Shown here: piece by piece, positions 9,199 to 17,835 of the stretch
How the letters are laid out: every line of letters starts with the position of its first letter
Numbering within the stretch: the first letter of the stretch is position 1
Origin: Treponema sp.
GTDB lineage: Bacteria; Spirochaetota; Spirochaetia; Treponematales; Breznakiellaceae
Direction: 5' to 3'
Assembly: GCA_009777735.1 (NCBI GenBank)
Contig: WRLF01000005.1
Span: 95,586-159,585 of the forward strand
Length of the DNA stretch: 64,000 bases
Made by a program: the position numbers and the translations under genes
Notes under the pieces: generated by a model
Seen by the model: the letters and a program-made list of their open reading frames with translations, nothing else
What the model was told of the DNA's origin: nothing
Databases searched by the model: none

Positions 9199-9777
9199 AT
9201 GCATCCTATTAAGCTCATTTTTATATTATTCATCGTTGTTTCTCTTCTATCATGTAAATCAGTATCCAGAAACGATATATATCATGTATATATTACAGAC
9301 AACTCAAAATTTATTTTACTGCCTCCGGAAGGAATTGAAAAACCCTTGGATATGGCTCAATTTTTAACAGCCGAATTCAGGGGAAAGAATTATTTTTTAA
9401 ACTCCTGGGTAAAGGCAGATGAAAATGCAATAGAGATGATATTTTTTAATGAGCTGGGCGCGAGCATAGGAGAGCTTTCATACAGGGACGGCACAATTCA
9501 TTTCTCATCGTCTGTTTTTCCTGTTTCTATTTTACGGTATTTTAAACCGGAGTATATTATAGCTGATTTTCAACTTTGTTTTTATGATCCATTTCTGCTG
9601 GGCAACTCACTGACAGACAGCGGCCTTGTTTTGGATACGACAGACGAAAGCCGCCGCATTTTAAGCGGGAATGAAGTAATAATCGAGATTGAAAAAACGG
9701 AAAATACTGTTAAACTAATCAATCATTTACGAGGGTACGCTTATATTCTGGAAGGAGATTTTCATGGAATCCGGTAA
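9199..9777 (+). CDS. DUF3261-family lipoprotein (ApeL-like)
   Basis: Signal peptide with lipobox LLSC (Cys 19). The body has the DUF3261 pattern: a P-P-E-G start, a central strand pair with E-L-G-A-S-I-G, the conserved D-F-Q-L-C-F-Y-D-P-F stretch (about 125-135), then R-R-I-L and a closing G-Y-A-Y-I-L. DUF3261 lipoproteins occur almost only in aryl-polyene-type clusters beside LolA-like carriers and MMPL exporters, as here; they are thought to act in moving the finished lipid to the outer membrane. First gene of an operon with the LolA-like protein (30 nt downstream) and the exporter. Family call rests on pattern recognition without a search. Confidence 0.7.
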   Translation: MHPIKLIFILFIVVSLLSCKSVSRNDIYHVYITDNSKFILLPPEGIEKPLDMAQFLTAEFRGKNYFLNSWVKADENAIEMIFFNELGASIGELSYRDGTIHFSSSVFPVSILRYFKPEYIIADFQLCFYDPFLLGNSLTDSGLVLDTTDESRRILSGNEVIIEIEKTENTVKLINHLRGYAYILEGDFHGIR

Positions 9778-9807
9778 AAACGACTATTTCAACAAGGGGG
9801 TATAAAT

Positions 9808-10461
9808 ATGAATATAAATAGTAAAATATTATTTCTATGCTGTTTTTTTATATTTTCTTTTGTGTGGGCAGAGGAAGATGTTTTCCGCCATCCTCTGGCG
9901 CCGCAGACTATGATTTCTTTTAATGCTACCTGTGCAAATCTTGCAGAAAAACCCATAATGAAAGGAAATTTTGTACAGGAAAAATACCTGAACCGTTTTG
10001 ATAGGTCGCTTTTATCTTCCGGTAATTTTATAATTGCATCAGAACAAGGTATGGTTTGGGAAACATTACAGCCTTTTCCGTCTACAATGATACTGGGAAA
10101 GGATTTTATTATGCAGTCAAGGCCTGACGGAAGAAAATCTGTTTTAAGCTCTCAAGGGAACGAAACATTTACACAGATGGCTGATGTTATAAGCTCGGTA
10201 TTTTCCGGTCAAAGTCAAGGGCTTTTGGAAAACTTTGAAATTTACTTTTTTGGTAATGTTTCCGGCTGGAATATGGGGCTTTTACCGCGGGACAGCATTT
10301 TTGCTTCTTTTATTACTAGAATAACTATGAATGGTGATTCTGCAATACGAAATATCCGGATATTCGAAAAAAACGGAGATATCATTACATATACATTGTC
10401 AAACCACAGTTATCCGATAGCGCTAAATGATCATGAAGAAGCTTTTTTTACAACTCAATAA
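9808..10461 (+). CDS. LolA-like outer-membrane lipoprotein carrier protein
   Basis: 217 residues with a cleavable signal peptide (about 1-21, ending VWA) and the LolA fold pattern: G-N-F-V-Q-E-K-Y-L, then S-S-G-N-F-I-I and the G-M-V-W-E-T-L-Q-P-F motif (about 77-86). LolA is a periplasmic chaperone that carries lipidated cargo across the periplasm; the dedicated copies in aryl-polyene clusters are believed to carry the polyene lipid. It has an AAGGGGG ribosome-binding site and sits between the DUF3261 lipoprotein and the MMPL exporter, whose frame overlaps its last 35 nt. Specific cargo is inferred. Confidence 0.8.
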   Translation: MNINSKILFLCCFFIFSFVWAEEDVFRHPLAPQTMISFNATCANLAEKPIMKGNFVQEKYLNRFDRSLLSSGNFIIASEQGMVWETLQPFPSTMILGKDFIMQSRPDGRKSVLSSQGNETFTQMADVISSVFSGQSQGLLENFEIYFFGNVSGWNMGLLPRDSIFASFITRITMNGDSAIRNIRIFEKNGDIITYTLSNHSYPIALNDHEEAFFTTQ

Positions 10462-12808
10462 GACCATGCTTCAAAGGAAGCATGGTATCTTCCTTAAGCT
10501 TTGGTTTATAATACATTTGGGTATACCGGCCTTTTTGGGCTTATCATTGTTTTTTGCACCCCCCTTGCGTTTAAGCACCCAGCTTTTGGATTTGCTTCCG
10601 CAGAGAGACAGGCATAGGATTGCCGAAGCAGACAACATTCTTACAGATAGAAACAGCCGTGAAACAGTTATCCTTTTTGCATCACCTGTTTTTGAAAAAG
10701 CTAAAAATACAGCTATTTCTTTTTATAACGAATTTAAAAATACTGCAGAGGTTGACAATGCCTCTCTTCTTTTTGATTCCCAAGCTATCGCGGAAATTGT
10801 CCGGTATTTCTATAAATACCGTTTTGTTATTGCCGGTAAAAACACCGTTGAATTGCTGGAATCGGGCAATGCCGGAGAAATTGCTATGGATGCTCTCGCT
10901 TCGGTTTATGGAGCATTTAGCTATATTCCGCTTGATAATTTAGATAAAGATCCTTTTCTTCTCACAGAAAGAAGAATGAAAGAATTTCTTTCATCATCTT
11001 TGCTTGCAAGCGGGAATATTGGCATTAAAGAAGATGTCCTGTCGGTCCAAAAGGACGGGATTTGGTATGTTATCCTTCGAATGACACTTTCTTCTCAGGC
11101 GGTTTCTGTTAATAATATTGCAAACAGTATCATTGATGATTTTTATTCTGCTGCCATCCTGATTAAAGAAAAAGAACCGGAACTGGAACTGTATTTTTCC
11201 GGATTTCCTTTTCACAGTTACGAAAGCGCTTCCAGTGCACAAAAAGAAATCACTATTCTCTGCACTATTTCAATGGTTTTTATCCTCTTGCTTTTTATTG
11301 TTATTTTTCGTTCGCCCATTCCTGTCATTTTTTCGATACTGGATGTTTTAATCTCTTTAATTCTGGCAACAACTACGGTTTTTTTATTTTTTAGAGAAAT
11401 TCATGTTTTCACATTTATATTTGGCACAACCCTGATAGGAATATGCATAGATTATTCTATTCATTTTTTTACTCAATGGAAAGGAAATACTGCATTGAAA
11501 AACGGATCTGAAATTCGTTCTTTTTTTTCCAAGAGCCTGATAATGTGTTTTGTATCTACTGTATTATGTTTTCTTTCCATTCTTTTTACACCTTTCCCCA
11601 TTTTTAAACAGTTTTCGGTTTTTACAATGGTAGGACTTATTAGTTCTTTTCTTACTGCCTATTGCATCTATCCGCTATTAAAGCTGCCTGACGAATGTAA
11701 AAGGCAGATAAAATTTCCGCAAGTAAAAAATATTTCTATATCTCCCGTATTTAGAATAATATTAGTTTCTGTTTTGGCAGTAATATTTATAATTATTCTT
11801 TATTTTAATCCCCATGGTATGAAAATAAATACTGATTTAAATTCTCTTTACACAATGTCGCCTTTCCTTGAGGAGTCGGAAAAACAGGCGGCTATGGTTT
11901 TGGATCATGGATCTTCCCCATGGTATTTTTTAATTTCGGGCAGAAGTGCCGAAGAAACTCTAAAAAATGAAGAATTGCTTACACAGCAGCTTGAAGAAGA
12001 AATCGCCAAAGGGAATCTCGGTTCATTTATGGGAACTTCAATTTTTGTCCCTTCGTTAGAACGGCAAAATAGAACATATACAGCTATGAGTGCGCTGCTC
12101 CCTCTGGCCGGATTTCAGTATGAAAACCTGGGATTCCCCCCGGAGTATGAAGAATTGTTTCATGTAGAATTTGATGCCGCAAGAATTCATTTCCATCCTG
12201 AAGATATAAGTTCCTGGACAGAAGTTTCAAATCTGTGGATAGGTGAAATAAACGGGTATTATTATTCTTCTGTGTTTCCTTTTCATCCTAAAGATTCGGG
12301 AGTATTTAAATCCATTGCAGATGAACATGATTTTGTGTATTTAATCAATAAAGAAGAAGATATAAACCGGGATTTGGATATCCTCACAAAAAATATTGTG
12401 TTGATATTTTTTATAGCCTATTTTATTATTGCTGTTATAATTTTTATTGTTTATCCCCTGAAAGAGAGCATTAAAATTTGCATAACTCCTGTTTTGGCTG
12501 TCATTGCTGTTTTAGTTGTTCTTGCTGTAAGAGAAATACCTTTGGGGTTTTTATCCATTTCTGCTCTTATTTTGGTTTTTGGTCTGGGAATTGATTTTAT
12601 TATTTTCATGTCCTGCAGCAAAAACAGAAATGAAAAAAAACTTATACGTTTAGCGGTGATTTTATCATTTTTTACTACCGGTCTTTCATTCGGTATATTA
12701 ACTTTCAGCAGCTTTACACCGGTTAACATTTTTGGGTTTACATTTGCGGTAGGGTTGACTGCGGCATTTATATTCACAATGCTTTTGCAGGGAACGGCAG
12801 ATAATTGA
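10427..12808 (+). CDS. MMPL/RND-superfamily predicted exporter
   Basis: 793 residues in two repeats, each with one membrane helix, a large periplasmic loop and a block of five helices: TM1 about 22-44, loop to about 280, helices about 282-430; then TM about 440-460, loop to about 655, helices about 660-785. The G-I-D-Y-S-I-H and G-I-D-F-I-I-F segments in the helical blocks correspond to the proton-relay Asp region of MMPL proteins. This is the exporter type (COG4258-like) seen in aryl-polyene clusters, presumed to pull the lipid out of the inner membrane for LolA. The ATG at 10427 overlaps the lolA-like gene by 35 nt; ATGs at 10433 and 10466 are alternatives and none has a clear ribosome site. 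Confidence 0.85.
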   Translation: MIMKKLFLQLNKTMLQRKHGIFLKLWFIIHLGIPAFLGLSLFFAPPLRLSTQLLDLLPQRDRHRIAEADNILTDRNSRETVILFASPVFEKAKNTAISFYNEFKNTAEVDNASLLFDSQAIAEIVRYFYKYRFVIAGKNTVELLESGNAGEIAMDALASVYGAFSYIPLDNLDKDPFLLTERRMKEFLSSSLLASGNIGIKEDVLSVQKDGIWYVILRMTLSSQAVSVNNIANSIIDDFYSAAILIKEKEPELELYFSGFPFHSYESASSAQKEITILCTISMVFILLLFIVIFRSPIPVIFSILDVLISLILATTTVFLFFREIHVFTFIFGTTLIGICIDYSIHFFTQWKGNTALKNGSEIRSFFSKSLIMCFVSTVLCFLSILFTPFPIFKQFSVFTMVGLISSFLTAYCIYPLLKLPDECKRQIKFPQVKNISISPVFRIILVSVLAVIFIIILYFNPHGMKINTDLNSLYTMSPFLEESEKQAAMVLDHGSSPWYFLISGRSAEETLKNEELLTQQLEEEIAKGNLGSFMGTSIFVPSLERQNRTYTAMSALLPLAGFQYENLGFPPEYEELFHVEFDAARIHFHPEDISSWTEVSNLWIGEINGYYYSSVFPFHPKDSGVFKSIADEHDFVYLINKEEDINRDLDILTKNIVLIFFIAYFIIAVIIFIVYPLKESIKICITPVLAVIAVLVVLAVREIPLGFLSISALILVFGLGIDFIIFMSCSKNRNEKKLIRLAVILSFFTTGLSFGILTFSSFTPVNIFGFTFAVGLTAAFIFTMLLQGTADN

Positions 12809-12845
12809 AAAAAAGTGCTTATCCCTGTTATACAAAGACGTCAAT

Positions 12846-13301
12846 TTATTCTGATTCTTGTTCATTTATCAGGTACTGTACTTTTTTGATCAAAACTTCG
12901 GGACAGACAAAACAGGATTCATCGGTTTTAATATCGTAAGCCATCTGGGTACTCAATCCTCTGGTAACAGCAGTTCCGGTTTCGTCATTGTAGATCTCAT
13001 ATTTTATTCTTAGACAATTTTCGTATTCTATTAATATGGCTTTAATACGAATTTTATCCTTGAACTTCAGAGGTTTTATATATTTTACTGTGATTTCCAC
13101 AACCGGAAATGAAAAACCGGAATCTTTCATCTCATTATAGCTATAGCCGATTTTTTCCAGAAGAGAGCGGCGGCCCAATTCAAAATATTTAATATAATTT
13201 CCGTGCCATACTACTTGCATGGGGTCAAGGCTGTAAAATTCGATAATTGTTTCCGTTTCCGCATATATATTGAAAGGGCCATTGTCTTTTCGTGAGTACA
13301 T
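12846..13301 (-). CDS. Acyl-CoA/ACP thioesterase, 4-hydroxybenzoyl-CoA (YbgC) family
   Basis: A single hot-dog domain of 151 residues with D-P-M-Q-V-V-W-H-G-N-Y-I-K-Y-F-E (about 24-39), the active-site Asp/His region of the YbgC family. It should release or edit acyl thioesters; a thioesterase of this kind is a regular member of aryl-polyene clusters. Start taken at 13301: AGGAG lies 7 nt before that ATG, while the in-frame ATG at 13307 directly abuts the AGGAGA and is too close. Convergent with the exporter gene, 37 nt apart, with no obvious terminator in the gap. Confidence 0.85.
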   Translation of the reverse strand: MYSRKDNGPFNIYAETETIIEFYSLDPMQVVWHGNYIKYFELGRRSLLEKIGYSYNEMKDSGFSFPVVEITVKYIKPLKFKDKIRIKAILIEYENCLRIKYEIYNDETGTAVTRGLSTQMAYDIKTDESCFVCPEVLIKKVQYLINEQESE

Positions 13302-13369
13302 GAGCATTCTCCTTTTACCGAAAAATTATTAATAATATACCACAAGGAAGGTTTTTTACGGTTCGTTCA

Positions 13370-13765
13370 TCAAGAATCCTCGATCTTAAACAGCCACTTA
13401 AAAAAACGGATAATTGATTTTAAAATTCGGCTGAATAAACCGGGGTTCCGTAAACGGTATATTCTTTTTGATGCTTCTGCTATTTCTTCCATTGTAAAAT
13501 CACGCCGCTGGGTGTTTTCTTCAACTTCAAGTTCAAGCCGGGCTAGTTCATTGCTGCTCTCGGAAATAATGGCATTTATCGTACGCCATCCAAGATATTT
13601 TGCTGCTTCCAGCCGTCTTCCGCCGGCGATGAGAATATTTTTTTTATTTATTACGATAGGGCTTATTTGCCCATAGCGTTTGAGGCTTTCAGCAAGGGGT
13701 TCTATATCACCAACCTCTTTACGAATTCGTCTTTTGACAATAATGTCTTTTATGGGTACCTGCAT
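13370..13765 (-). CDS. Short ParB-like N-domain protein with amphipathic C-terminal tail
   Basis: Residues 1 to about 90 match the ParB/Srx N-terminal domain: I-K-D-I-I...R-I-R, then G-Q-I-S-P-I-V-I and the GGRRLEAAKYLGW box (about 48-60), equivalent to the G-x-R-R nucleotide motif of ParB CTPases. No DNA-binding helix-turn-helix or dimerisation domain follows; instead the chain ends in an aromatic, basic amphipathic segment (ILKSIIRFFKWLFKI) that looks membrane-binding. At 131 residues it is half the length of ParB. It begins 10 nt after the PBP1A stop, so it is very likely cotranscribed with a peptidoglycan synthase. It may be a membrane-peripheral switch or regulator; function unknown. Confidence 0.75.
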   Translation of the reverse strand: MQVPIKDIIVKRRIRKEVGDIEPLAESLKRYGQISPIVINKKNILIAGGRRLEAAKYLGWRTINAIISESSNELARLELEVEENTQRRDFTMEEIAEASKRIYRLRNPGLFSRILKSIIRFFKWLFKIEDS

Positions 13766-13775
13766 GTATTCATCC

Positions 13776-16607
13776 TCAATCCATCAATGGATTGTGGGAA
13801 GGCGGATTCATGCCATAGCCAATTCCGTCCTGATCGCTGTGTACGGTTATTTCTTCAAAAATCATACTGTCACTATCCTCATTTTCCTCAGGTTCCTGAG
13901 GGGGACTGTATATTGCTGAGGCTGGATCATCCGGATGCCCGGCGGAAGGCGGAACAACAACATCAGCGGTCTGACTACTTGGCTGCTGCTGTTGAGGCCG
14001 CGATGGCGCAGACCGGGGAGGAGGCCGCCGTGACGGAGGCGGAGGCAGCGGCGGTAAATTCAATATGTCGTAATTAAGCCCGGGATCGATGAATGTCCAG
14101 AATGGATCACGCGGAGAACCGGATGAGCCGCCGGGGGGTTGGGGAGTAGGCCTTAATAGATCATCGGGCATAGTGATGTTTCCCGTAAAAGAAGTTCCCA
14201 TTCCCCTGATGCTTTCCTGCATATTTCTGTACACGGCTGTGGCAGTCCATGATTCGCCATCGTGAATGGTACAGGCCCTGGTTGGCTGGGTTCCCGAAAG
14301 GAAGGGAAGTGTTACCGTACCCTCGTTGCAGTTGGGGTTTCTCATCATCCCCGATACGGAACAAACAGTAAAATCAATGACCCCTGAAGGGCGGTTAAAT
14401 TCCCGGTAAGGTAACCCTTGATGTATTGTGTTCATATAATTTGCCCAAACGGGAGCGGAAAGCTGAGCGCCGGAACCTGATTCACCCAGGGAGTTGCCCG
14501 GCTGGTCAAAACCAAACCAGATTGCTGTAGTATAATACGGGGTATATCCGACAACCCATGCATCCGACCAGTTCTGGGTAGTTCCCGTCTTTCCTGCAAC
14601 CGGCATCCTGAAAGACCTGCCGTTATCGTCTGTGAAAACAAAACTGTTTCTGGCGGAGGTAAGGATGCCTTCATCAAGGCCTCTTTCCAGTATCCTTGTC
14701 ATAACATAGGCATTTTGCTGACTGACAACCTGAATGCTTCCCGCCTGCTGCTGCTGCTGCATACGGAGATCCCGTTCTAAATCCAGTACAACGCGTCCGT
14801 TCCTGTCTTCAATATAACGAATGGCAATGGGTGTTACTTCCTGACCCTGATTTCCAAATACGGCAAAAGCCCGTGCCATACGTAACGGAGAGACAGAGCT
14901 TATCCCCAGGCCCAACGGGAAAACACGGGGAAACAGTCTGTCTATCTGGTTTTGATCGGTTATTCCCAGCAGTGCCGCTGAACGGTCAATCGCCTCATCA
15001 AAACCTACCGCATCCAAAACTTTAAGGGAAGGAATGTTCAATGACAGAGACATTGCCCTGTGCATGAGGACCGGGCCCCGCCAGAGTCCCCCGTAATTCT
15101 GGGGAATATGGGGATCGCCTTCATCGGTATAAAACACAACAGGGACATCGTATATAAGCGTTGCCGCAGTAACTCTTCTGCTGTCAATTGCCGCAGAGTA
15201 ATAAAAAGGTTTAAAAGCCGATCCAGGCTGTACGCTTGCCTGTGTAGCTCTGATATACTGATTTGATGCATCGTATTTTGAACCGCCGACTATTGCGGTG
15301 ATGTAGCCGGTCTGGTTTTCAATAGAGATAAGAGCGCCTTCAACAACATTTTGCTGTGTTCTTGTTCTCTGCTGGGTGAATCCCGCGCTGGTCATCGTTC
15401 TGAGGTCATCAATGTCAAACATCATTGCCATTATGTCAATAACGGGATTTATTGATTCTGAATATTGAGCCAGCGCTCGTTGTTCGTTTTGAGCTGTCAA
15501 TGTTGAGTGAACATCGCTTAAATTAAAAATCAGGGAAAGGAGATCTACAACGGGGACAAATGTTCTGTCTGCCTGTCTGGAGCTTCTTCCTATTGACCTC
15601 AGGTACTCTCTGTTTGCCCTTTCCAGCCCGTCTGCCATATATCGTTCAGCCGATTCCTGATGACGGAGATCCAGGGTTGTATACACTATGTAACCGTCAC
15701 GGTAATAATCCATGGTTCCGTACATCATTCGGTCCAGTTCACGGCGGACATATTCACTGAACCAGGGGGCTCTGTCATCACGCTGGTGGAATGCTGCGGA
15801 AGAAGCACGGGTATAATCGTAATTATCCCAGTATTCATCAAATGACAGTTCGGCTTCTTCTCTGGTGATGTAACCGTATTCCACCATTCTGTCCAGTACA
15901 GAGCGCTGACGGTTCATCGCAACATTGGGATTCTCAAGAGGATTGTAGCGCGCCGGGCTGGAAAGCTGCACAACGAGCAGTGCCGCTTCTGCAATACTTA
16001 TATCTTTCGCGCTTTTTCCGAAAAAGTATTTGCTTGCCGCTTCCACTCCGTAAACTCCCGGCCCCATATACATGTAATTAAGATATATTTCAAGTATTTC
16101 ATTTTTGGTATAGCGGCGTTCCAACTGTAATGCCCACCACAGTTCTTTTATCTTCCTGCTGATGGTCCGTTCGCTGCGGTCGGTGTACAAGGTTCCCGCC
16201 ACCTGCTGAGTGATGGTTGATCCGCCGCCCAGAGATTGTTTTAAAATAAATTGTCCATACGCTGCCCGAATAATCCCCCTGATACTAAATCCCCGGTGAT
16301 TGTAAAAATCAATGTCTTCCCTTGCAAGCACCGCCTGGATAAGGTGGCGCGGAAGCTCATTGAGGGAAATTAATTCACGTTTTTCATCAGCGGAAAATTC
16401 CGTTATCAGGGTTCCGTTAATATCCAGTATTTTTGTCGGTAATGCCGGGATAAATTCATCAAAGTTTTCTATGTTTTTTACATTTGCCGTTTCCGCAAGG
16501 ACAAATCCAAGACCCGCGCCGATTGGTATTGCTAAAACAATTGTAAAAAAAATAATTATTTTAGCAATAGTTCCCGAGATTATTGAACCTCTCCCGTTTC
16601 TTCCCAT
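13776..16607 (-). CDS. mrcA: Penicillin-binding protein 1A (bifunctional GT51 / transpeptidase)
   Basis: Polymerises and cross-links peptidoglycan outside the inner membrane. One N-terminal membrane helix; GT51 domain with catalytic Glu in AREDIDFYNHRG (E97) and G-G-G-S-T-I-T-Q-Q; transpeptidase with S-A-F-K (S463), S-L-N (522-524) and K-T-G-T-T (K673). The C-terminal tail is Pro/Gln-rich and lies beyond the fold. About 60 extra residues sit between the two domains (about 355-415). I start at the ATG at 16607: a consensus promoter with TTGACA at 16638-16643 lies inside the longer open frame reaching 16673, so an upstream start could not be transcribed from it. The ParB-like gene follows 10 nt after the stop. 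Confidence 0.92.
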   Translation of the reverse strand: MGRNGRGSIISGTIAKIIIFFTIVLAIPIGAGLGFVLAETANVKNIENFDEFIPALPTKILDINGTLITEFSADEKRELISLNELPRHLIQAVLAREDIDFYNHRGFSIRGIIRAAYGQFILKQSLGGGSTITQQVAGTLYTDRSERTISRKIKELWWALQLERRYTKNEILEIYLNYMYMGPGVYGVEAASKYFFGKSAKDISIAEAALLVVQLSSPARYNPLENPNVAMNRQRSVLDRMVEYGYITREEAELSFDEYWDNYDYTRASSAAFHQRDDRAPWFSEYVRRELDRMMYGTMDYYRDGYIVYTTLDLRHQESAERYMADGLERANREYLRSIGRSSRQADRTFVPVVDLLSLIFNLSDVHSTLTAQNEQRALAQYSESINPVIDIMAMMFDIDDLRTMTSAGFTQQRTRTQQNVVEGALISIENQTGYITAIVGGSKYDASNQYIRATQASVQPGSAFKPFYYSAAIDSRRVTAATLIYDVPVVFYTDEGDPHIPQNYGGLWRGPVLMHRAMSLSLNIPSLKVLDAVGFDEAIDRSAALLGITDQNQIDRLFPRVFPLGLGISSVSPLRMARAFAVFGNQGQEVTPIAIRYIEDRNGRVVLDLERDLRMQQQQQAGSIQVVSQQNAYVMTRILERGLDEGILTSARNSFVFTDDNGRSFRMPVAGKTGTTQNWSDAWVVGYTPYYTTAIWFGFDQPGNSLGESGSGAQLSAPVWANYMNTIHQGLPYREFNRPSGVIDFTVCSVSGMMRNPNCNEGTVTLPFLSGTQPTRACTIHDGESWTATAVYRNMQESIRGMGTSFTGNITMPDDLLRPTPQPPGGSSGSPRDPFWTFIDPGLNYDILNLPPLPPPPSRRPPPRSAPSRPQQQQPSSQTADVVVPPSAGHPDDPASAIYSPPQEPEENEDSDSMIFEEITVHSDQDGIGYGMNPPSHNPLMD

Positions 16608-16616
16608 ATTATAAAG

Positions 16617-16643
16617 CCTATACGGAAATGGTAATAATGTCAA
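16617..16643 (-). promoter_or_regulatory. Promoter of PBP1A
   Basis: Minus-strand TTGACA (16643-16638), 15-nt spacer, TATAGG (16622-16617), then 9 nt to the ATG at 16607. This predicts a transcript with almost no leader and fixes the start of the gene. Confidence 0.6.
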
Positions 16644-16719
16644 GTATGCGGCGCAAACCTCCATTACTGCCATTATTCAGTGGGCACCAATTTAGATATA
16701 TTAGGTTATTGAATGTCAT

Positions 16720-16744
16720 AAAAAAAGGCCGGTTTTCACCGGCC
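16720..16744 (-). terminator. Rho-independent terminator after the exported PEGA-like gene
   Basis: On the minus strand a perfect 6-bp GC stem (GGCCGG / CCGGCC at 16727-16744, 6-nt loop) is followed by seven T (16726-16720). It lies 110 nt past the stop at 16855 and just before the PBP1A promoter, so it separates the two transcription units. Confidence 0.75.
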
Positions 16745-16761
16745 CTGCCCCTTGAGGCAAC

Positions 16762-16815
16762 CGGACATGTAGCGATTTGGGAGGGGAACTACATGTCCGA
16801 TACATTACATATCGG
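16762..16815. other. Two overlapping hairpins in the 3' region of the PEGA-like gene
   Basis: A perfect 11-bp inverted repeat (CGGACATGTAG at 16762-16772, CTACATGTCCG at 16789-16799) has a 16-nt purine-rich loop on the plus strand. A second stem CCGATA/TATCGG (16797-16802 / 16810-16815) shares three bases with it, so both cannot form fully at once. No T-run follows either. The rest of the 247-nt spacer holds the terminator and the PBP1A promoter. Confidence 0.55.
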
Positions 16816-16854
16816 AGAATTCATCCGTTTTCTTTAATCCTTTTGGAGAGTCTG

Positions 16855-17835
16855 TTACTCGCTTTCTTCAATGTCAATATCTACAGCCAGGGCAATTCGG
16901 TAGGTTCTTCCCCGCTGAACGGTAATAGTTCTGGTAATCGAATAGTCGCCAACATGAAATCGTGCCTCATGAATCCCCGGTTCTACCGGAATAGGGCCGC
17001 TGTTTCGTGAAATCAGGCTGTTATTCAGGAATATTCGGGTGTTTTCCGGCGCTTCAAAAATTAGTAAAGGTGTTGGATCCTGTAACTCTATGGTTAAATC
17101 CAGGATTCTTCCCCTTTCGACCATAAATCGGCGATTTTCATTCCGAAAATTCTCTGAAAGTACTGATAAATGGTGTTCACCTTCCCTTAAAATTCGTTCC
17201 TCGTTAATATTTGTAATCACAGAATCGTTAATCAGCACAGTAAACGGCCTGCCTTGAAGCTGTTGCGGGTACCGAAAATTAAGCCTTACCGCCCCATCAT
17301 TGCTCAGAATGGGTTTTACGGTAAGGGTAAATGGCATGCTGTCAAGTTCATTATTCGGTTCATTGGTAAGAGGCGACAGCATGAACAGGATGGGAAAAGA
17401 AGACGGAAGGACAACGCCGGATAACACTGTCGCATAGGGGCCGGTTCTAAGTCCGTGGGCCTGCCGTACCGGGATCTGGTAGATGGTATTTAGTCTGTTC
17501 GTAAGGATGGTATGAACAATACGCCGTCCCTCAAGGTTGATCATTCCCGGAGATGGCTGACGGCTCAGTTCCGAATATACCGTCATCGCAATGCTGCCCT
17601 GATATAAAAGCCATGCCTGGGGTGCGGCAAGTTCAAGCTCAACACCCAGTAAAAAACGGGCATCCCTCCTCAATTGAATTACTACAGAACTATTGTTCGT
17701 TAGGCGGATAGATGCGCCTTCGCGGTTTTCGGAGGATAATGTAAGGTTTCCGACCACCATGGTACGGAACGATTCCGCTCCTGCCGGGACAATAATTATT
17801 AGACATATTACCCAGGCAAAAACAGCTTTCTGCAT
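16855..17835 (-). CDS. Exported protein with PEGA-like C-terminal repeats
   Basis: 326 residues with a signal peptide (about 1-20, ending AGA). The last 100 or so residues show two short beta modules of the PEGA kind: LREGEHHLSV...R-I-L-D-L-T-I and F-L-N-N-S-L-I-S...V-E-P-G-I-H-E-A-R-F...R-G-R-T-Y-R-I. PEGA domains are surface or periplasmic beta modules common in spirochaetes. The N-terminal two thirds are not recognised. Its ATG overlaps the stop of the upstream M23 peptidase by 1 nt (TGATG), so the two are translationally coupled and probably act together in the envelope. A terminator follows. Function unknown. Confidence 0.7.
   Translation of the reverse strand: MQKAVFAWVICLIIIVPAGAESFRTMVVGNLTLSSENREGASIRLTNNSSVVIQLRRDARFLLGVELELAAPQAWLLYQGSIAMTVYSELSRQPSPGMINLEGRRIVHTILTNRLNTIYQIPVRQAHGLRTGPYATVLSGVVLPSSFPILFMLSPLTNEPNNELDSMPFTLTVKPILSNDGAVRLNFRYPQQLQGRPFTVLINDSVITNINEERILREGEHHLSVLSENFRNENRRFMVERGRILDLTIELQDPTPLLIFEAPENTRIFLNNSLISRNSGPIPVEPGIHEARFHVGDYSITRTITVQRGRTYRIALAVDIDIEESE

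Noticed and set aside
1..13301. Complete aryl-polyene cluster
   Set aside because: No ketosynthase, ketoreductase or glycosyltransferase is present inside the window, so only an accessory half can be claimed.
13667..14077. Plus-strand ORFs over the C-terminal tail of PBP1A
   Set aside because: They are shadows of the GC-rich, Pro-rich tail codons and of the ParB-like gene start; no ribosome site or conserved motif.
16608..16673. Longer PBP1A start adding 22 residues
   Set aside because: The TTGACA/TATAGG promoter lies inside this stretch and the extra residues are unlike PBP1A N-termini.
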